Assembly (NCBI GenBank): GCA_009809945.1
Contig: WTPW01000086.1
Location: 542,836-606,835, forward strand
DNA from: Gigaspora margarita
Taxonomy: Eukaryota > Glomeromycota > Glomeromycetes > Diversisporales > Gigasporaceae
DNA length: 64,000 nt
Direction of reading: 5' to 3'
A program made the translations under genes and the position numbers. Shown piece by piece: positions 47,717 to 60,007 of this stretch. Position 1 is the first letter of the stretch; each line of letters starts with the position of its first letter. The notes beneath the pieces are model-generated. The model worked only from the letters and a program-made list of their open reading frames with translations, made no database searches and was not told the origin of the DNA.

Positions 47717-48443
47717 TATCCAAAATATTATATGTACTGATTAATTTGTGTTCGGATTCGGATTATAAAATTTATTATATGAATTCGGTATGTCCAAAGT
47801 AAATAAATATAAATTATTTGTTCTGAAGGTTTTAGTTTGGATTATCAAGAATTTGGTATATAGAGGGCCTGATTAGAGAGAGGTGACTGTATTTATTAAT
47901 TTAAATAGGGATTATTGACCTTATTATAGTGCTTACTTTTTATTTATTTACAAAATCTTAATAATCTATATATCTATATGTTTAATTATATGTCTAATTC
48001 TACGTTTAATTCTATATCTATTCCTATACCTAACCCTATATCTACTCAAATTTCTAATATAATATACTTTACTATCTTACACAACTATCATTCTAATAAG
48101 AAATCTCTGCGATTTTAATACATCTTATCTAAGCTTCTTATCGTATTATAAAAGCATCTACAATAATATTATTAATAAACTGCATAGTTAATTAACTTTA
48201 TTCATATACTTCCAGGATATCTATGCAAAATGTAAATTAAAAAAAAATATACAAAGTTCTTCACTCTACATTAACGTTATTAAGGTTTTTTTTTATGTTT
48301 TTTGTTCAACACAAAAGATTTTGTCAATAATTTACTTATAACTTCGGTAAGTATAAAATGAAGATAATCTACTCGAGCTTCTGACAAAGTAATTGTGTAG
48401 TGATTCACAAACTTGGGGCACTTGGGACATTTCTACCTTGAGT

Positions 48444-48558
48444 AAATACCCTTCCGGATCAGTCTGAATAATGAAAATTTACGTGTCATGTTTATTTTAG
48501 GTAAACTAAACATAACATGTAAGATTTTTGTTATTCGGACTGATCTGAAAGGGTATTT
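48444..48558. mobile_element. Foldback MITE with AAATACCCTTCCGGATCAGT ends
   Basis: A 115-base near-palindrome: AAATACCCTTCCGGATCAGT at the left is inverted at the right with few changes. A related TAAACTAAACATGATAC segment follows at 48577-48595. Confidence 0.6.
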
Positions 48559-48654
48559 AAAATTATTTATACAGGGTAAACTAAACATGATACATAAAAT
48601 TTTAATATATTAGATTGTATAAATTCTATTGTACTATGTATATAATAACTTTTA

Positions 48655-48962
48655 ACTTAAATTCTCAAAATAGCAGATGGGGACGCACTATATTGACTAT
48701 GTGCGCACAATTTTGAGTATGCCCATGGGCATTATTTTGAAACAAGAGTTGATTTTTAATAAAATAAAAAATATATAAATAAAAAAATCAAATAACAAAA
48801 ATATTTAATTGATAAAAAGAAAATCTTAATTTGACAAATAATCTATATAGGGTGCACATTATTTTGGAACACGCATAGGCATTATTTTGAATCTGCATAT
48901 GCTATTTTAGAAGGCACAAATTTTGAATTAATGCCCATGCCTGTTATTTTGAGAATTTACTG
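48655..48962. mobile_element. Mariner-type MITE with AAATTCTCAAAATA ends
   Basis: The right end inverted reads CAGTAAATTCTCAAAATAAC, and the left end ACTTAAATTCTCAAAATAGC. TA is present on both sides (48653-48654, 48963-48964). It is 308 bases long and non-coding, with GCCCATGGGCATTATTTTGA-like internal repeats. Confidence 0.6.
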
Positions 48963-49257
48963 TATTTAAATATTAATCAACTATATTTATAATCTAAGTT
49001 TAATAACTTGAATATTTAATAAATAAGTAGAATAATTTAAATAAAAAATAATGTATATTTCATATACATATATATTCATAAATATATATGAGTTATAGTA
49101 TATATCTGATATCAAATAGACTGGTTCAAGCTTTGAAAAACTTGATTGATAGAGGCAAGTAACTGTTTTCAGATCAAATCTACTTTAATGTAGTATGAAA
49201 TCCACAAAATAAATAAGTTAAATACTTGCTAATAAATAAAGTTTTATTTTTTAAGAA

Positions 49258-49465
49258 AACCTCTATTTATAACAGTTTGTTATATACTAGCTATAGGGCA
49301 TATTAATACTAAAGTAGGATTAAAGTTAGAGTTAGAATCAAGATTAATACAGAATTGCAAGAGGATCATTTTTGTTAGAAATGCAATAGAGATTATCTTA
49401 GTAAAATTTGAGTTATAAATAAAACTGTTACAATAAGCATATAATAGGCTGTTATAAATAGATTT
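49258..49465. mobile_element. MITE with TATTTATAACAG ends, copy 2 (inverted)
   Basis: The interior is the reverse complement of 47498-47716 (AGTTAGAGTTAGAATCAAGA, AATACAGAATTGC). The ends have diverged to CTATTTATAACAG and CTGTTATAAATAG. Confidence 0.6.
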
Positions 49466-49679
49466 GCCCTTTTTTTAATTTAGACATTTTGCATTATTTA
49501 GACATTTTAGCATATTTAGAATTTTGGCATTATTTTAGAATTTTGGCAAACTAAATATCAAATATCAAAATATTTCTACAAGCTCAAACTAATTTTGGCT
49601 AACAACATTATATATAACCACTTATATAAATTACCAATAAAGATACAAGCAAGGCCTCACTTTAAAAAAAAAATTAGGA

Positions 49680-50730
49680 TTATTGCAATTTCTATTATGG
49701 ATTATTATATGAAAATTATATAATTCCATTATAAGTTACTGTAAAATTATATTGAAAAAAATGCTCATTATTCTATTGATTTTAATATATAGTTAAAGGT
49801 CAAGTTAACTTGCACTAAGATTATTAATTTCTATCATGTTACTATGAAAAATTTTGATATAAAATTACTTGGCATATAATGTGTAGCTAAAATAAAATTG
49901 TTATACATAGAACTTATTTATTGCTAAGTGATTTTAGTATTTAGTTTTAAGTTAGTTGCATTAAAAATTATCATGTTTATTGTAAAAAAAAAAATTTGTT
50001 ACAAAACTTACTTGTTGTTCTATAATATAAAATAGGTAGAGATAATTTGTATTTGAATAAAATATTGTGATTTCTATTTTGAACTATTGTAAAAATTCTG
50101 TTACAAAACTTTTATATCATTCTGTCACAATAAAAGGTGAGTTAATTGTATCAGATTATCATGATACTATATGAGTTAAAAAATTTTGCTACAATCTTAC
50201 CTGATATATAATATATAATTAAAATTGTTAATTTGTATGGAAATTGTGATTTCTATTATGAATTACTGTAAAATTGCTGTTACAAAATCCCCTTCTATTC
50301 AATGACCACAGTATGTAGTTAAAGTGAAGCCAATTTATATGAGCATTGTTATTCACTGTAAAAAAATTTTGTTACAAAACAAATTCATTATTACAGTAAC
50401 ATGCAACATGTAATTATGGAATAAGCTATTATAGTTTATATTAGTAGTGGAAAAAAGTTAGTTAGTTTGTATTAAACTTATTGTAATTTCTATTATGAAT
50501 TACGATAAAAAATTCTGTTACAAACTAACCTAATAGATAGTTCATTTAAGGTTGAGTTGTATCAAAATTATTGTTGCTTTTATTAATATTTACTGTAAAA
50601 AATTCTCATGCAATAATCACAATATTAATATGTAGTTAGGGTTGAATTAGTCTGCATTAAAATTATTATAGTTTCTATCATGAGCTACTGTTATAAACCT
50701 TACCATTCTGGCAATACTTAGTATGTAATT
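49680..50730. repeat. Diverged tandem repeat, ~125-base unit
   Basis: About eight worn units alternate the cores TTTCTATTATGAATTACTGT, AAAATTCTGTTACAAAAC and AGTTAA-GTTGAGTTA-TTTGTAT. Fragments recur at 52700-53010 and 61325-61380, so the family is dispersed. Non-coding. Confidence 0.65.
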
Positions 50731-53007
50731 CACTAATACATGCTAGTAACAATATCCATATCTTAATCTAATTTCAATATTATAATATGCACATAACAAA
50801 CAGAATTCAATTTTTTAAATTTTAGTGTAATTGATTTTTTTTATTCTCATTAATATTAGGCAGCACCAGTTATTAGATATGACCAATCAAAATCATTTTA
50901 ATGGCTGCATTTCTGAATTTTACAAGTAGTAGAGATTTATAACTTACATTATATGCTCATATGATCATTCTTGTATAAATATTCAACAAAGGATCATTTT
51001 CAAATAAATAGGTTTGATATATAATATATTAAAAAAAAATAAAAGGAAAAAGAAAGAAAAATAATCAATCTTGCAATAATGTTGAACTTAACACTATCAT
51101 TAATTCGTGATTCACCAATCACGGGATATAGATCATATATGCCAGTAAGTAATAGTTAAAGCAGGGATAATTAATAAACTTGAGCAAATATTCTTGTAAC
51201 AATCTAACAACGTGTTATTAAAATTGCTCAAAAAAATGTCTAAATGGTGGAAACCTTCAGTAACCTTGATTGCTATTGGTATAATTATACCAGACTTGCA
51301 CTTTGGACCTTTTTTAAGAGGCTGGTGGCATGTTAAAATGACACAAGAGAACAAAAAAAAAATTGAACAATACTACCCTTTTTGAATTGGCATAAAAACA
51401 CAAGTTATACTAAAAAACAGACTATTTATAATTCGAGTTGTTCAAGGAAATAAATATAATAGTTTGCTACCAGGATTTTTATGCGAATCCTTATTAGAGT
51501 CTAATGATGAAGTTAAAATGACCCTACAACTGCTATTTCAAAACTGTATAAAAAAATATTTCAAACTGAAACACATTTTTCTGGAGTATCAATGATGGGT
51601 ATGGATGATAATAATATTTTAGATGAACTTGTATCAGATTTATCCTTTCAACCTTTTACAATAAATTTACAGAAAATTAGTATAGTGATACATTCGATTG
51701 GTATATCAGTGAAACAAGAAGCTGAATGTGGATTTGCTTCATCTTTTATCTATTCCAAATCCAAAGAACGTATTTTAGTTTTTCAAACTGTCAATAAGGA
51801 TAGATACTCCGTTTGTATTTACAAAGGAAACCAAATTTCTGAAGAATATTATGGATCAGATCCTAATAGCGTATGGGAAAAAATAGACATGTTAAAAAAA
51901 TGGACAGTAATTACTTTATTTGGCTTAGATAAGTATAGTATAAAAGAAAATTTAGAGCAAGCAAAAAAACTGTTATGCTTTCATGATGAATGGCACAATT
52001 ATTCGAAAATGGAGCAAATATTCAGATATCATCTGTATAGAAGAACATACAGCTAGGTTAATTGGTATCTATTGTTCCAAAAATGGAAGAAAAATAATTG
52101 TCAAATAATTGAATTACAAAGCCAGTTAGCTTTGTTATATCTGGATAGTTATATTTTTTCTGAAAGAGAAATCCAAGCATGGTGAGCAATGTTACGTGCT
52201 ACTGGATGTGTCAATATAACACTATTTGGTAAAGAAGAATCGGAGATAGAATGCCAAATTGCTAATTGTAAAAAACTAGTAGTAAAGGACTGGCATGATG
52301 GCGTAATAGTAGTGGTACAGTACAACTGGTAGTGATGTAATAGTAGTGAAAAACCATGTTGTAATTATTCAACTAAAAATTTTCTTTACCAAATTTACAG
52401 TATAAATTTTGGACTTGATCATTTGATCCTGAGTAGTGATACGGGTCGACCCCAGCCCAACGGCCTGGTCGATGGGCGGGTCGACCCTCGGCCCGCACCT
52501 TTGTGGGCCGGGCCGGTTGGTAAAAGAAGTGTTAGAATCAACTCTCTTCCAAAGCATATTTCAGGCTAGAAAATACATAAAAATCGGCTAGTCGTTTATA
52601 GTAATGTAATTATTTAGGTGATAGACTGGTAAATAGCGAATATAATCTATCAAAACTAGTGTGACGGGTGGCGCATTCGCGCCACCCATCTTATTTAGCA
52701 TTTTTAATCATATTAACTACTACAAAAAATTCTTTATTAAGGCTGCATTAGTTAACATTACAATTATAGTTTTCTAAACACGAATACTGTAAAACATTCT
52801 GTTACAAACTAAGTCGCAAATATAGCAGTTAGTATACACAATAGTAAGATTTTTTATAATTGATATGATTTAATCATTAATAATGTATCAAATTCTATTA
52901 CAGAACTCATTTGCTATTCCAATCACCACAGTGTATAATTAAGTGGAGTTAGCTTGCTTTAGATAATTATAATTTCTGCCATAAAAAATTCAGTTACAAA
53001 ACTTACC

Positions 53008-53300
53008 TGTTAATCTCAAAGACAACTATAAATGCTAATTAATCAATTTAATCGAAATTACAATGTAATCTTCATTCATAAAATCACAATGNAAGCATTC
53101 AAAGTATTAACCAATCATATTTCAAAAAGGGTACATTTGCATGAATAACTGTTATTCTCAAAGACAACTATAAATGCTAATTAATCAATTTAATCGAAAT
53201 TACAATGTAATTTTCATTTCATAAAATCACAATGTAAGCATTTCAAAGTATTAACCAATCATATTTCAAATAGGGTACATTTGCATGAATACCTTCATTT
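53008..53300. repeat. 141-bp tandem duplication
   Basis: CTCAAAGACAACTATAAATG through GGGTACATTTGCATGAATA occurs twice, head to tail, with very few differences, so it is recent. Non-coding. Confidence 0.85.
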
Positions 53301-54314
53301 TATAATAAGAAAAGAAAGAGGATAAATAGATATGCGGCTACTGCGCATTAATAGACTTATGTTTCAAAAACGCACAAACTTAAAATTCATGCAGATTTTG
53401 GTTATAGCCAATACGCAGTTACTGTGCATTAAGAGATTTAAGTTTTTTTGCATAGATAAAACGTCAAAACGCACAAATTTAAAATTCCTACGTTAAAGTG
53501 CATAAACTCAAAATTCTTAGTCACAATCATTCAAAACGTTAAAGCACGCAAACCAAAATTCCCACAGTTTTCAATTACAGCCAATCAAAAGCGCACAAAC
53601 CCAAACTCTCACAGTTTTTGGTTACAGCCAATCAATTTAACTAAACTATGTGAACTCTGAATTAGATTATAAAAAAAGATATTTTCAGAATTACACGTAT
53701 TATATTGATATTCAGCTATTTATGTTTATCGAACAAATGACATCAATCTGCACAACTTAAACAATTTTAATAGATAGTTAACTACGCTCTGTACAGTATC
53801 AATAGTTAACTATAGTTAACTATTGTTGACAATAGCTTTTACTGTTAATTATAGTTATCTGTAGTTTGTGTAGTTAACTACAGTTAACCTATAGTTCGAG
53901 TAGTTAACTATATTAAACTGTAGGTCGAGAAGTTGCAAAAAGCGTACGGACGATACAGAATTACTAAAAATACGGATGTCAAACAGTTATCGTTCAACGG
54001 ATCACATCACTACAACAATGGGCTATAGGATTAGAGTGACGCTTACTATATGCAAAATTCCATTCCTGCTATTTGTAATAAGTATACAAAATCGATTAAA
54101 CATCCGTTTTTGTGTATTTTCATTTTTTTCTTTTACATGTGTTCAGATTCTTTGTCGCACTGATCCGGAATAGTCAAAATTTGCAATCTCCAATTGCCTA
54201 TTTCCTCGTATTACCCGCACGAATAAGTGGATGTGAAGCGAAACATGAGTCTATTCAACTCATACAGGAAGATCCATGAAATTCCTGGTCGGAATGCATC
54301 AGAGTCCTGGTCGG

Positions 54315-54449
54315 CAGGGCCTGAAATGATCAATTGGCCCAGGGTCTAAAAATTTTACTAATGAAATCGTAGCCGTTCATTAATTGAAAAATAATTTTGC
54401 TATAGAACCTACTGACCACTTGGNCCCAGGAATTTTTGGGATTGCCCTG
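54315..54449. mobile_element. Mariner-type MITE nested in the hAT-like element
   Basis: Ends CAGGGC...GCCCTG, followed by TA at the right. The interior (AAAATTTTACTAATGAAATC, TTTTGCTATAGAACCTACT) is related in inverse to 29826-30063. Just beyond it (54500-54650) is a 43-bp repeat, about 2.5 units, with GGGTTGATGAGA. Confidence 0.55.
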
Positions 54450-55251
54450 TAAAAATCGAGTCGATTCTACAAATAAAGAAATGNAAGTCGACGGGAAATG
54501 ACTTATAAAGAATGATCAANGGATTGAGTTGACAATGAAATTTAGATCTACGGGTTGATGAGATTGTGAAATGACTTATAAAAGAAATATCTACGGGTTG
54601 ATGAGACTGTGAAATGACTTATAAAAGAAAGATCTATGGGTTGATGAGTCGACGTTGAGATTGTAGTATAGATGTTCGGAGGCATAGACAATCAATCAAC
54701 ATAAAATACTAACATGCTGGAATTTTTCTCAAGGACAAAAAGAATAAAAAATTAAATAATTTAATATCACTAGAATTCNACGAAAAACCACCTGAGGGAT
54801 TTTTACACGTTTAATATAGATAAATTTTTGACTGATTCTGATCAGAAAAAATTACACTAGCAAAAGGTCGGCCCGTCGACCGGCCCGAGCTTTTTTGGGA
54901 TCGGCCTCGGCCCACGATTTTTTCATTGACCCGTATCACTAATCCTGAGTCCGATAAAGCAATGATCAATATGCTTATACCAAAGCTAATGTTCAATGCT
55001 ACAGAACTATTTTGAGAAAGTTTTGAACATAGTTTGAATTTAAATAAACGTGGTGCTAATGGAATGCAAAGAATTCTTTCAATTATTGTGGATAAGTTCC
55101 CTTACAAGGAGTTACAAACTAGACTTCATGTAAATATTTTATAATATTCAAACAGCTTTTTCTTTAGCTAATTTATTTATTTTTTTTATAAGTTTCTTCG
55201 CATTCAATTCACAATGCAAAAATACATGAATGTATATTTGGTAATGGATGT

Positions 55252-56350
55252 TGTGAAGGGCTCCCGCCTTAGGAGTTTTCTTTTTATTATTATTTCTTAT
55301 TATTTTTTATTTTTATTGTTATACATATATATATATATCTTGTTTAGTAGTAGTATTAGTCGTACATATATTATTGTTCTCTAAATAGGCTTTGTTCGTA
55401 CCTGTATCGGTCAGATCGGTCCGATATGACAGATCGGTACGATATGTCAGATCGGTCCGATATGACAGATCGGTACGATATGTCAGATCGTTCATATCTG
55501 ACAGATCGGTCTGATATGACAGATCGGTCTGATATGGCAGATCGGTCCGATATGGCAGATCGGTACGATATGTCAGATCGGTTAGTTCTACTATTAGTTT
55601 CGCCATCAAACCTGTATCAAAGAATATGAATGTAAAAAGTATAAAAGCGATGTCCCTGTCGCCTTGAAATAAAGACAACTCAGTAGAGTACAACTTATTA
55701 CGAGTTAACAACTCAGTTGAGTTTTAATACTTCGAAATCATATTAGTAGAAGTAGTGACCCCAATAAGTTAATTACTCATCTTCTAAGTTTCGTCCATAT
55801 TGCCCCGAATACGCTTCCGATATCCCTGTTGTTATTATAAAAACCTTGTTGTTAGTTGTGAAGTAACCTTCGAAATTCGAGTAGAAGAGTTAACGTAGAA
55901 TAGTTTCCTTGATACCCTTATAGAAAAACCTTTCATTGTTACCTTGATTCATTGTTAGTCAATTCGACAATACTTGTGTGCCTCATTTATCGAACAATCT
56001 GATCCCGTGACACCGATATCGGACCGATATCCAAATCGACACCATAATTGGAACCAGAAAGCCCGGATACCGTATCATCACGTGAACCCCGTGAAAGCAA
56101 CCCGCCGATTGCAAGCCGATATTCATATTCATATCCCATACGCCGCAGCTGGGATTGACTAATAGATTATTGCTGATATCGCCCTACCAAGACTTTCCGA
56201 ACCTTGAGACCCGGACCAAATCTTCCACGCCTCTTTCTGCCTGCCAGTTCAAGGTTTAAGAGTCTTGAGCACTTAGTAGATAGTATTTTAGTTAGTTTGT
56301 TTAGTTAGGTGTATAGTTTGACCCAACCACGACCGGTTTACACCTTCTCA
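55252..56350 (+). mobile_element. Solo LTR inserted in copy 2
   Basis: Starts TGTGAAGGGC and ends CCTTCTCA, imperfect inverted ends, flanked by ATGT on both sides (55248-55251, 56351-56354). Removing it with one ATGT gives a frame that aligns without gaps over 35 residues to copy 1. At 55638 a TATAAAAG box is followed by AATAAAG, the usual LTR promoter and poly-A signal layout. It is 1099 bases long, with no internal genes. Same family as 8830-10064. Confidence 0.85.
55412..55583. repeat. 18-bp minisatellite inside the LTR
   Basis: About nine and a half units of CAGATCGGTMCGATATGW. The unit length is a multiple of three, so both strands are open by chance (repeated MTDRSD-like peptides). It is not present in the sister LTR at 8830-10064, so it arose after they split or lies upstream of the TATA box as a variable enhancer. 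Confidence 0.85.
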
Positions 56351-59307
56351 ATGTCTAGCTACGCCTAAACCATCAATGCGAAAAAAAATAATGACTCAAG
56401 AACATGAAGATCAATTTGAATTGTTTATGAGTAATAAAGAAAATGTGAATTTAAGCTCTTACAAAGTTGATACCAAAACAGGATTGCCACTAAAATATCT
56501 TAGTGATCAAAAAGAGGCACTTTGGAAAAATTTCATAAATTATATCCCGAAGGAATGAAATGAACAGCATTTTTAAAAAGATTACAAAATGGACCATTTG
56601 TATACCAAGAGGATTTGGGAGGACTTTGTAGTACCTGTAGTACTTATGGATATGGTGTATTTGAGGATTTGACAAATCTAATTATGCAAAATATTGAAGA
56701 TCAGGAGCCTCGGGTAAGATATAAAATGTATTATTTTATTTTTTATAAAAATATTTGAACTAAATATTAAAATTGTACAAATTAGGCACGTTTGCTTAAA
56801 AATATTGAAGCTTCCAAACGATTTCTTAAGCATGATTATCCAAAATATTTGCATGTAACTTCTTATGGAACAGTATCACATAACTCTTATATCAATCATT
56901 GCTTGCCATTCACGTTTGGTAATTGTAATAAGGAACATACGCTTGATTGTGATGAATGTAATGAAATATTCAAATTATTTGAAGAATTGCGATTATTGCT
57001 TGGAAATAAACAACAAGAGGTATTGAAAGAACTTCAGTTGATGTTAGAATATTACCTTGCACATTTAACAAGAAAAGGATATTTGAATAGTCAATTTAAT
57101 GCCAATATTTTGCAACTTAATAACGATGGAGCTCTTATTATAGTAGATTACAAAATGCGAATACTTCCAAAACGAGTTCGAGAAACAAAACAAGATTTTT
57201 ATGCAAAATGTGGTTGGGCATTACACACTGTTTTGGTATATTCTAAAAATCAAGAAAATAATGAGTTAGAAATTCAAGCCTTTGATCATTGGTCGAATGA
57301 TAATAGACAGGACGCATGGTTTACAGCCTCTTCTTTCGATACAGTATTTACCTTACTCAATCCAAAGCCAAAATGGGTTATTGTGATAAGTGATAATGGT
57401 CCACATTATCATTGTTCTGAAACAATGGCGCTAGTTTCTAAATGGGCAGAATGGTATAATATTGAGTGTAAAAAGTAGTGTTTTTTGGAAGTAGGAGAAG
57501 CCAAAACATCAATTGATAGTCATCATGCACAAGTATTTATATACTTTGCTTTTTTTTTAAAATATTCTGTTTACTTAAGCAATTCTTAATTCAATCAGTT
57601 TTAGGTATCACACACTATTAAAAGATATGTTCGCTTAGGATTTGATTTAACTGATGGTGAAGATATTGAAAAAGCATTAGATGGTTTAAGTGGTACATCA
57701 ATGGCTTATTTGAAACCCAATCGTAATCAAAGAAATCTAAGTAATATCAAAACTATACCTGGAATCTCTAATTGGTTTAAATGGTCTTGGCCAATAGAGG
57801 GTTCACTAGCTGGATATGTTTGTGCATGTGATCTTCCTGGTTTTGGTGAAATAAAGAATTTTTCTATGAGTAAGTTTACTAAAACAGAACTTATACAACC
57901 TGAACCAACAGTAGGTGAACATTCAAAAGTTTCTTCAAAATGGACAATGCCAATATATCAGGCTTTAGGCAAGCTTATTTCTTCAATGACATTTTATTAT
58001 ACATGTAGTTTTATTTTATTGATCTCTCTTTAGGCTTCCTCCAACCTATTCTAGCTATTCAATTAATCTGTAATAATTAATTATAGCATTTATAGAAAAT
58101 AGGAGGTATAATGTCACATTGGGTGCCTGTTTTACAGTAACACAAATGTAGTTCTGAAATCTTTAAATGTAAAAAAAAAAAAAAAAATTTATTGATTTCT
58201 ATTTGGTAGTATCAAATACTAACTGTTGGGATCTAAGAAGATGGTCTGTTACTAAATTACAAGATGAGTTGAACTGAAGAAATATTTATTTCGATACTAC
58301 TTTAGGATGAGATGAATTGATAAATTTATTAAAATGTGAAATGGAAGAAGAGACACATCTTGAAGAATCAAGTGAAGAATTTCCAATAATAGATATAGAT
58401 GAGTGGGTAAAATTTAGTTTTTTATTCAAATTCCAAAAAGAAAAATTGCACAATACGAATTATAATTTTTTTATTTTATAAAGCGATTGATAATTGATCA
58501 TTTTCCTAAAATATAATGAAAATCGAATATTTTATCTACCTCTTGAATGGACACTTAAATGCAATCAAAAATATAGCAAAAAAGGTAGTGGAAAAAGATT
58601 AGCAAAAGAAGTAATAGCTGCATTAACCCACTTTTTTATGGTAGGGCAACGTGATCCTAGTGATCGATATACTGCAAAAGATATGTTAGAAGGATTGAAT
58701 GAAATAGCAGAAAATGGTGAACTAATGTATGAAGTAATACTTTCTTTAAAAATAATTGAAAACTGGATTACTAGATTTTCAAGTTCGTCGAAGAAGGAAC
58801 AAGCAGAACAATTCCTAGAAGAATAAAAATTATATTGAGAATTGATTTTATTCGTATAAAATAATAATAATATTGAAAATTTGCAATAAATAAAAACTAT
58901 AAAATAGTCTAAACAATATACCGATTGTTTTAGAGTTTTACATTCTAATTAATATGGCAATGGTTTATTATTATTGCTAAAATAGATTTATTAAATTTAA
59001 AAAAAATAATTAGAATTGTGCAAGTTGAAATTATGAAAAGGATCTATACATTAGAGACACAATCTGATGTTGTCCACTACTAAAACTTTTGAAAAGAAAA
59101 AATAAAGTCATTGAAAACTATTTTAATTGAGACATATGGTTATGACGTTATAATTTACAACAAAGAAGTAGCTAACAATTGCGTACAGAGTTGTGTTACC
59201 TAGTGGTTAATTTTTGACGATTTTTAAAAATTAATTAGTGATCGACAAAATTTTATCTTGCATTATATCAAGTATTTTATGTTGTTGATCAGCGAATCAT
59301 GAATTAA

Positions 59308-60007
59308 AGCAATATATAAGCCAATATATTCTAATATTTAATTGTGGGTTATATTTTTTTCTTTTGTACACTACAAACATATATACATATACTACTTTAC
59401 AAATAATGTTCAAAAGAAAATGATGCAAAGATTTCATTATAATGTACATATTGCAATTATACTATTCAACATTAAAAAATTAACTTCTTTCCAATGTTGG
59501 ATAAATGATAATCATAGCTTTAGCAAAAAAGGTATCCAAGGAATCCAAGAAAATCAGCATAGGTAATATAGATAAAGTTGATTTCAACTATCCCTATACC
59601 CATTTCATGTTACACATTCAATGTGGTCATACTAGTTCTAACTTAATTATACTAATATTCACAATTAATACTATTTTTTTTAATAGTAAAAATGTCTATT
59701 CAAAAGTTCACTAAATATTTTATCAAAAATATTTGAAAAATATATATTATATAGAATAACTATACTTTTTAAACCATATTAACTAAAATAATACCTGGCT
59801 TTATTTTAACAACAATTAAAAAACTTAATATTGCTAATTCAAAGTATAATACTTTAAAGTCATAATGTATATGGACAAATATACTCAATAAATTTGAGCA
59901 ATTTTGAACAATTTTGAATAATTAATTAAAATTATTTAAAAGTTTATCAAGATAATCTATTTAATTTTTACTGAAATGTGTTTAGATCTAAAAAAAATAT
60001 ATAATTA
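59308..60007. other. Non-coding, AT-rich
   Basis: No gene recognised. Confidence 0.5.

Larger units (their letters stand above)
41093..47889 (-). mobile_element. Tigger/pogo-like DNA transposon with nested inserts
   Basis: The ends are CAGTCGCTTCTCTCTTATC and, inverted, CAGTCACCTCTCTCTAATC, each next to TA (41091-41092, 47890-47891), as for the pogo/Tigger branch of Tc1/mariner. The transposase is inside on the minus strand (44463-46048). At 6.8 kb it is two to three times the usual length, which is explained by nested material: a ~180-bp tandem repeat (41480-41830), a hAT-like sequence (41993-43649), an (ATCGATAATCAAA)n-type simple repeat (44138-44268) and MITEs at 46718 and 47498. Left and right subterminal sequences are also related over about 100 bases. 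Confidence 0.75.
52434..54941. mobile_element. hAT-like non-autonomous element inserted in copy 2
   Basis: TAGTGATACGGGTC and GACCCGTATCACTA are perfect inverted ends, flanked by ATCCTGAG on both sides (52426-52433, 54942-54949). Both subterminal regions are GC-rich with GGCCGGGCC/GGTCGAC motifs, as in many hAT elements. There is no transposase. It contains a 141-bp tandem duplication, a GGGTGGCGCATTCGCGCCACCC hairpin-type sequence near 52667 and a mariner-type MITE (54315-54449). Removal with one duplication makes the host frame align gap-free to copy 1 (FW-x2-S...DKA). Confidence 0.85.
51236..58826 (+). pseudogene. Transposase-like gene with DDE-like core and DRYTA domain, copy 2
   Basis: It starts MSKWWKPSVTLIAIG, then PDLHFGPFLRGWW (one stop at about 51384), then 51592-52056 with FSGVSMMG, YYGSDPNSVWEKI and LFGLD, then ALLYLD...AWxAMLRATGC. 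It is interrupted twice (see the inserts) and resumes ESDKAMINML, ILSIIVDKF, TQEHEDQFELFMSNKENV. The core is 56792-57478: GTVSHNSYINHC with C-x-H-C-x2-C, VDYKMRILPKR (candidate first D), VISDNGPHYH (second D), then a TGG-to-TAG stop and FLEVGEAKTSIDSHHAQ (candidate E, 32-35 residues after D). After an intron (about 57534-57604) come IKRYVRLGFDL, SNWFKWSWP and LAGY. The last domain (58494-58826) has KKGSGKRLAKE, DRYTAKDM and ENWITRF. The catalytic assignment is by pattern only. Several stops make this copy inactive. Confidence 0.75.
51104..59303 (+). mobile_element. TTAA-flanked DDE-type transposon, copy 2
   Basis: The ends are TTCGTGATTCACC and, inverted, TTCATGATTCGCT, flanked by TTAA (51100-51103, 59304-59307). 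Length is 8200 bases. Without the hAT-like insert (52434-54941) and the solo LTR (55252-56350), each with one target duplication, it is about 4.6 kb, close to copy 1 without its insert. Gene order and introns match copy 1. Confidence 0.75.

Noticed and set aside
55319..55711. ORFs on both strands over the 18-bp minisatellite in the LTR
   Set aside because: Open only because the unit is 18 bases. The peptides are simple repeats and the region is LTR sequence upstream of a TATA box.
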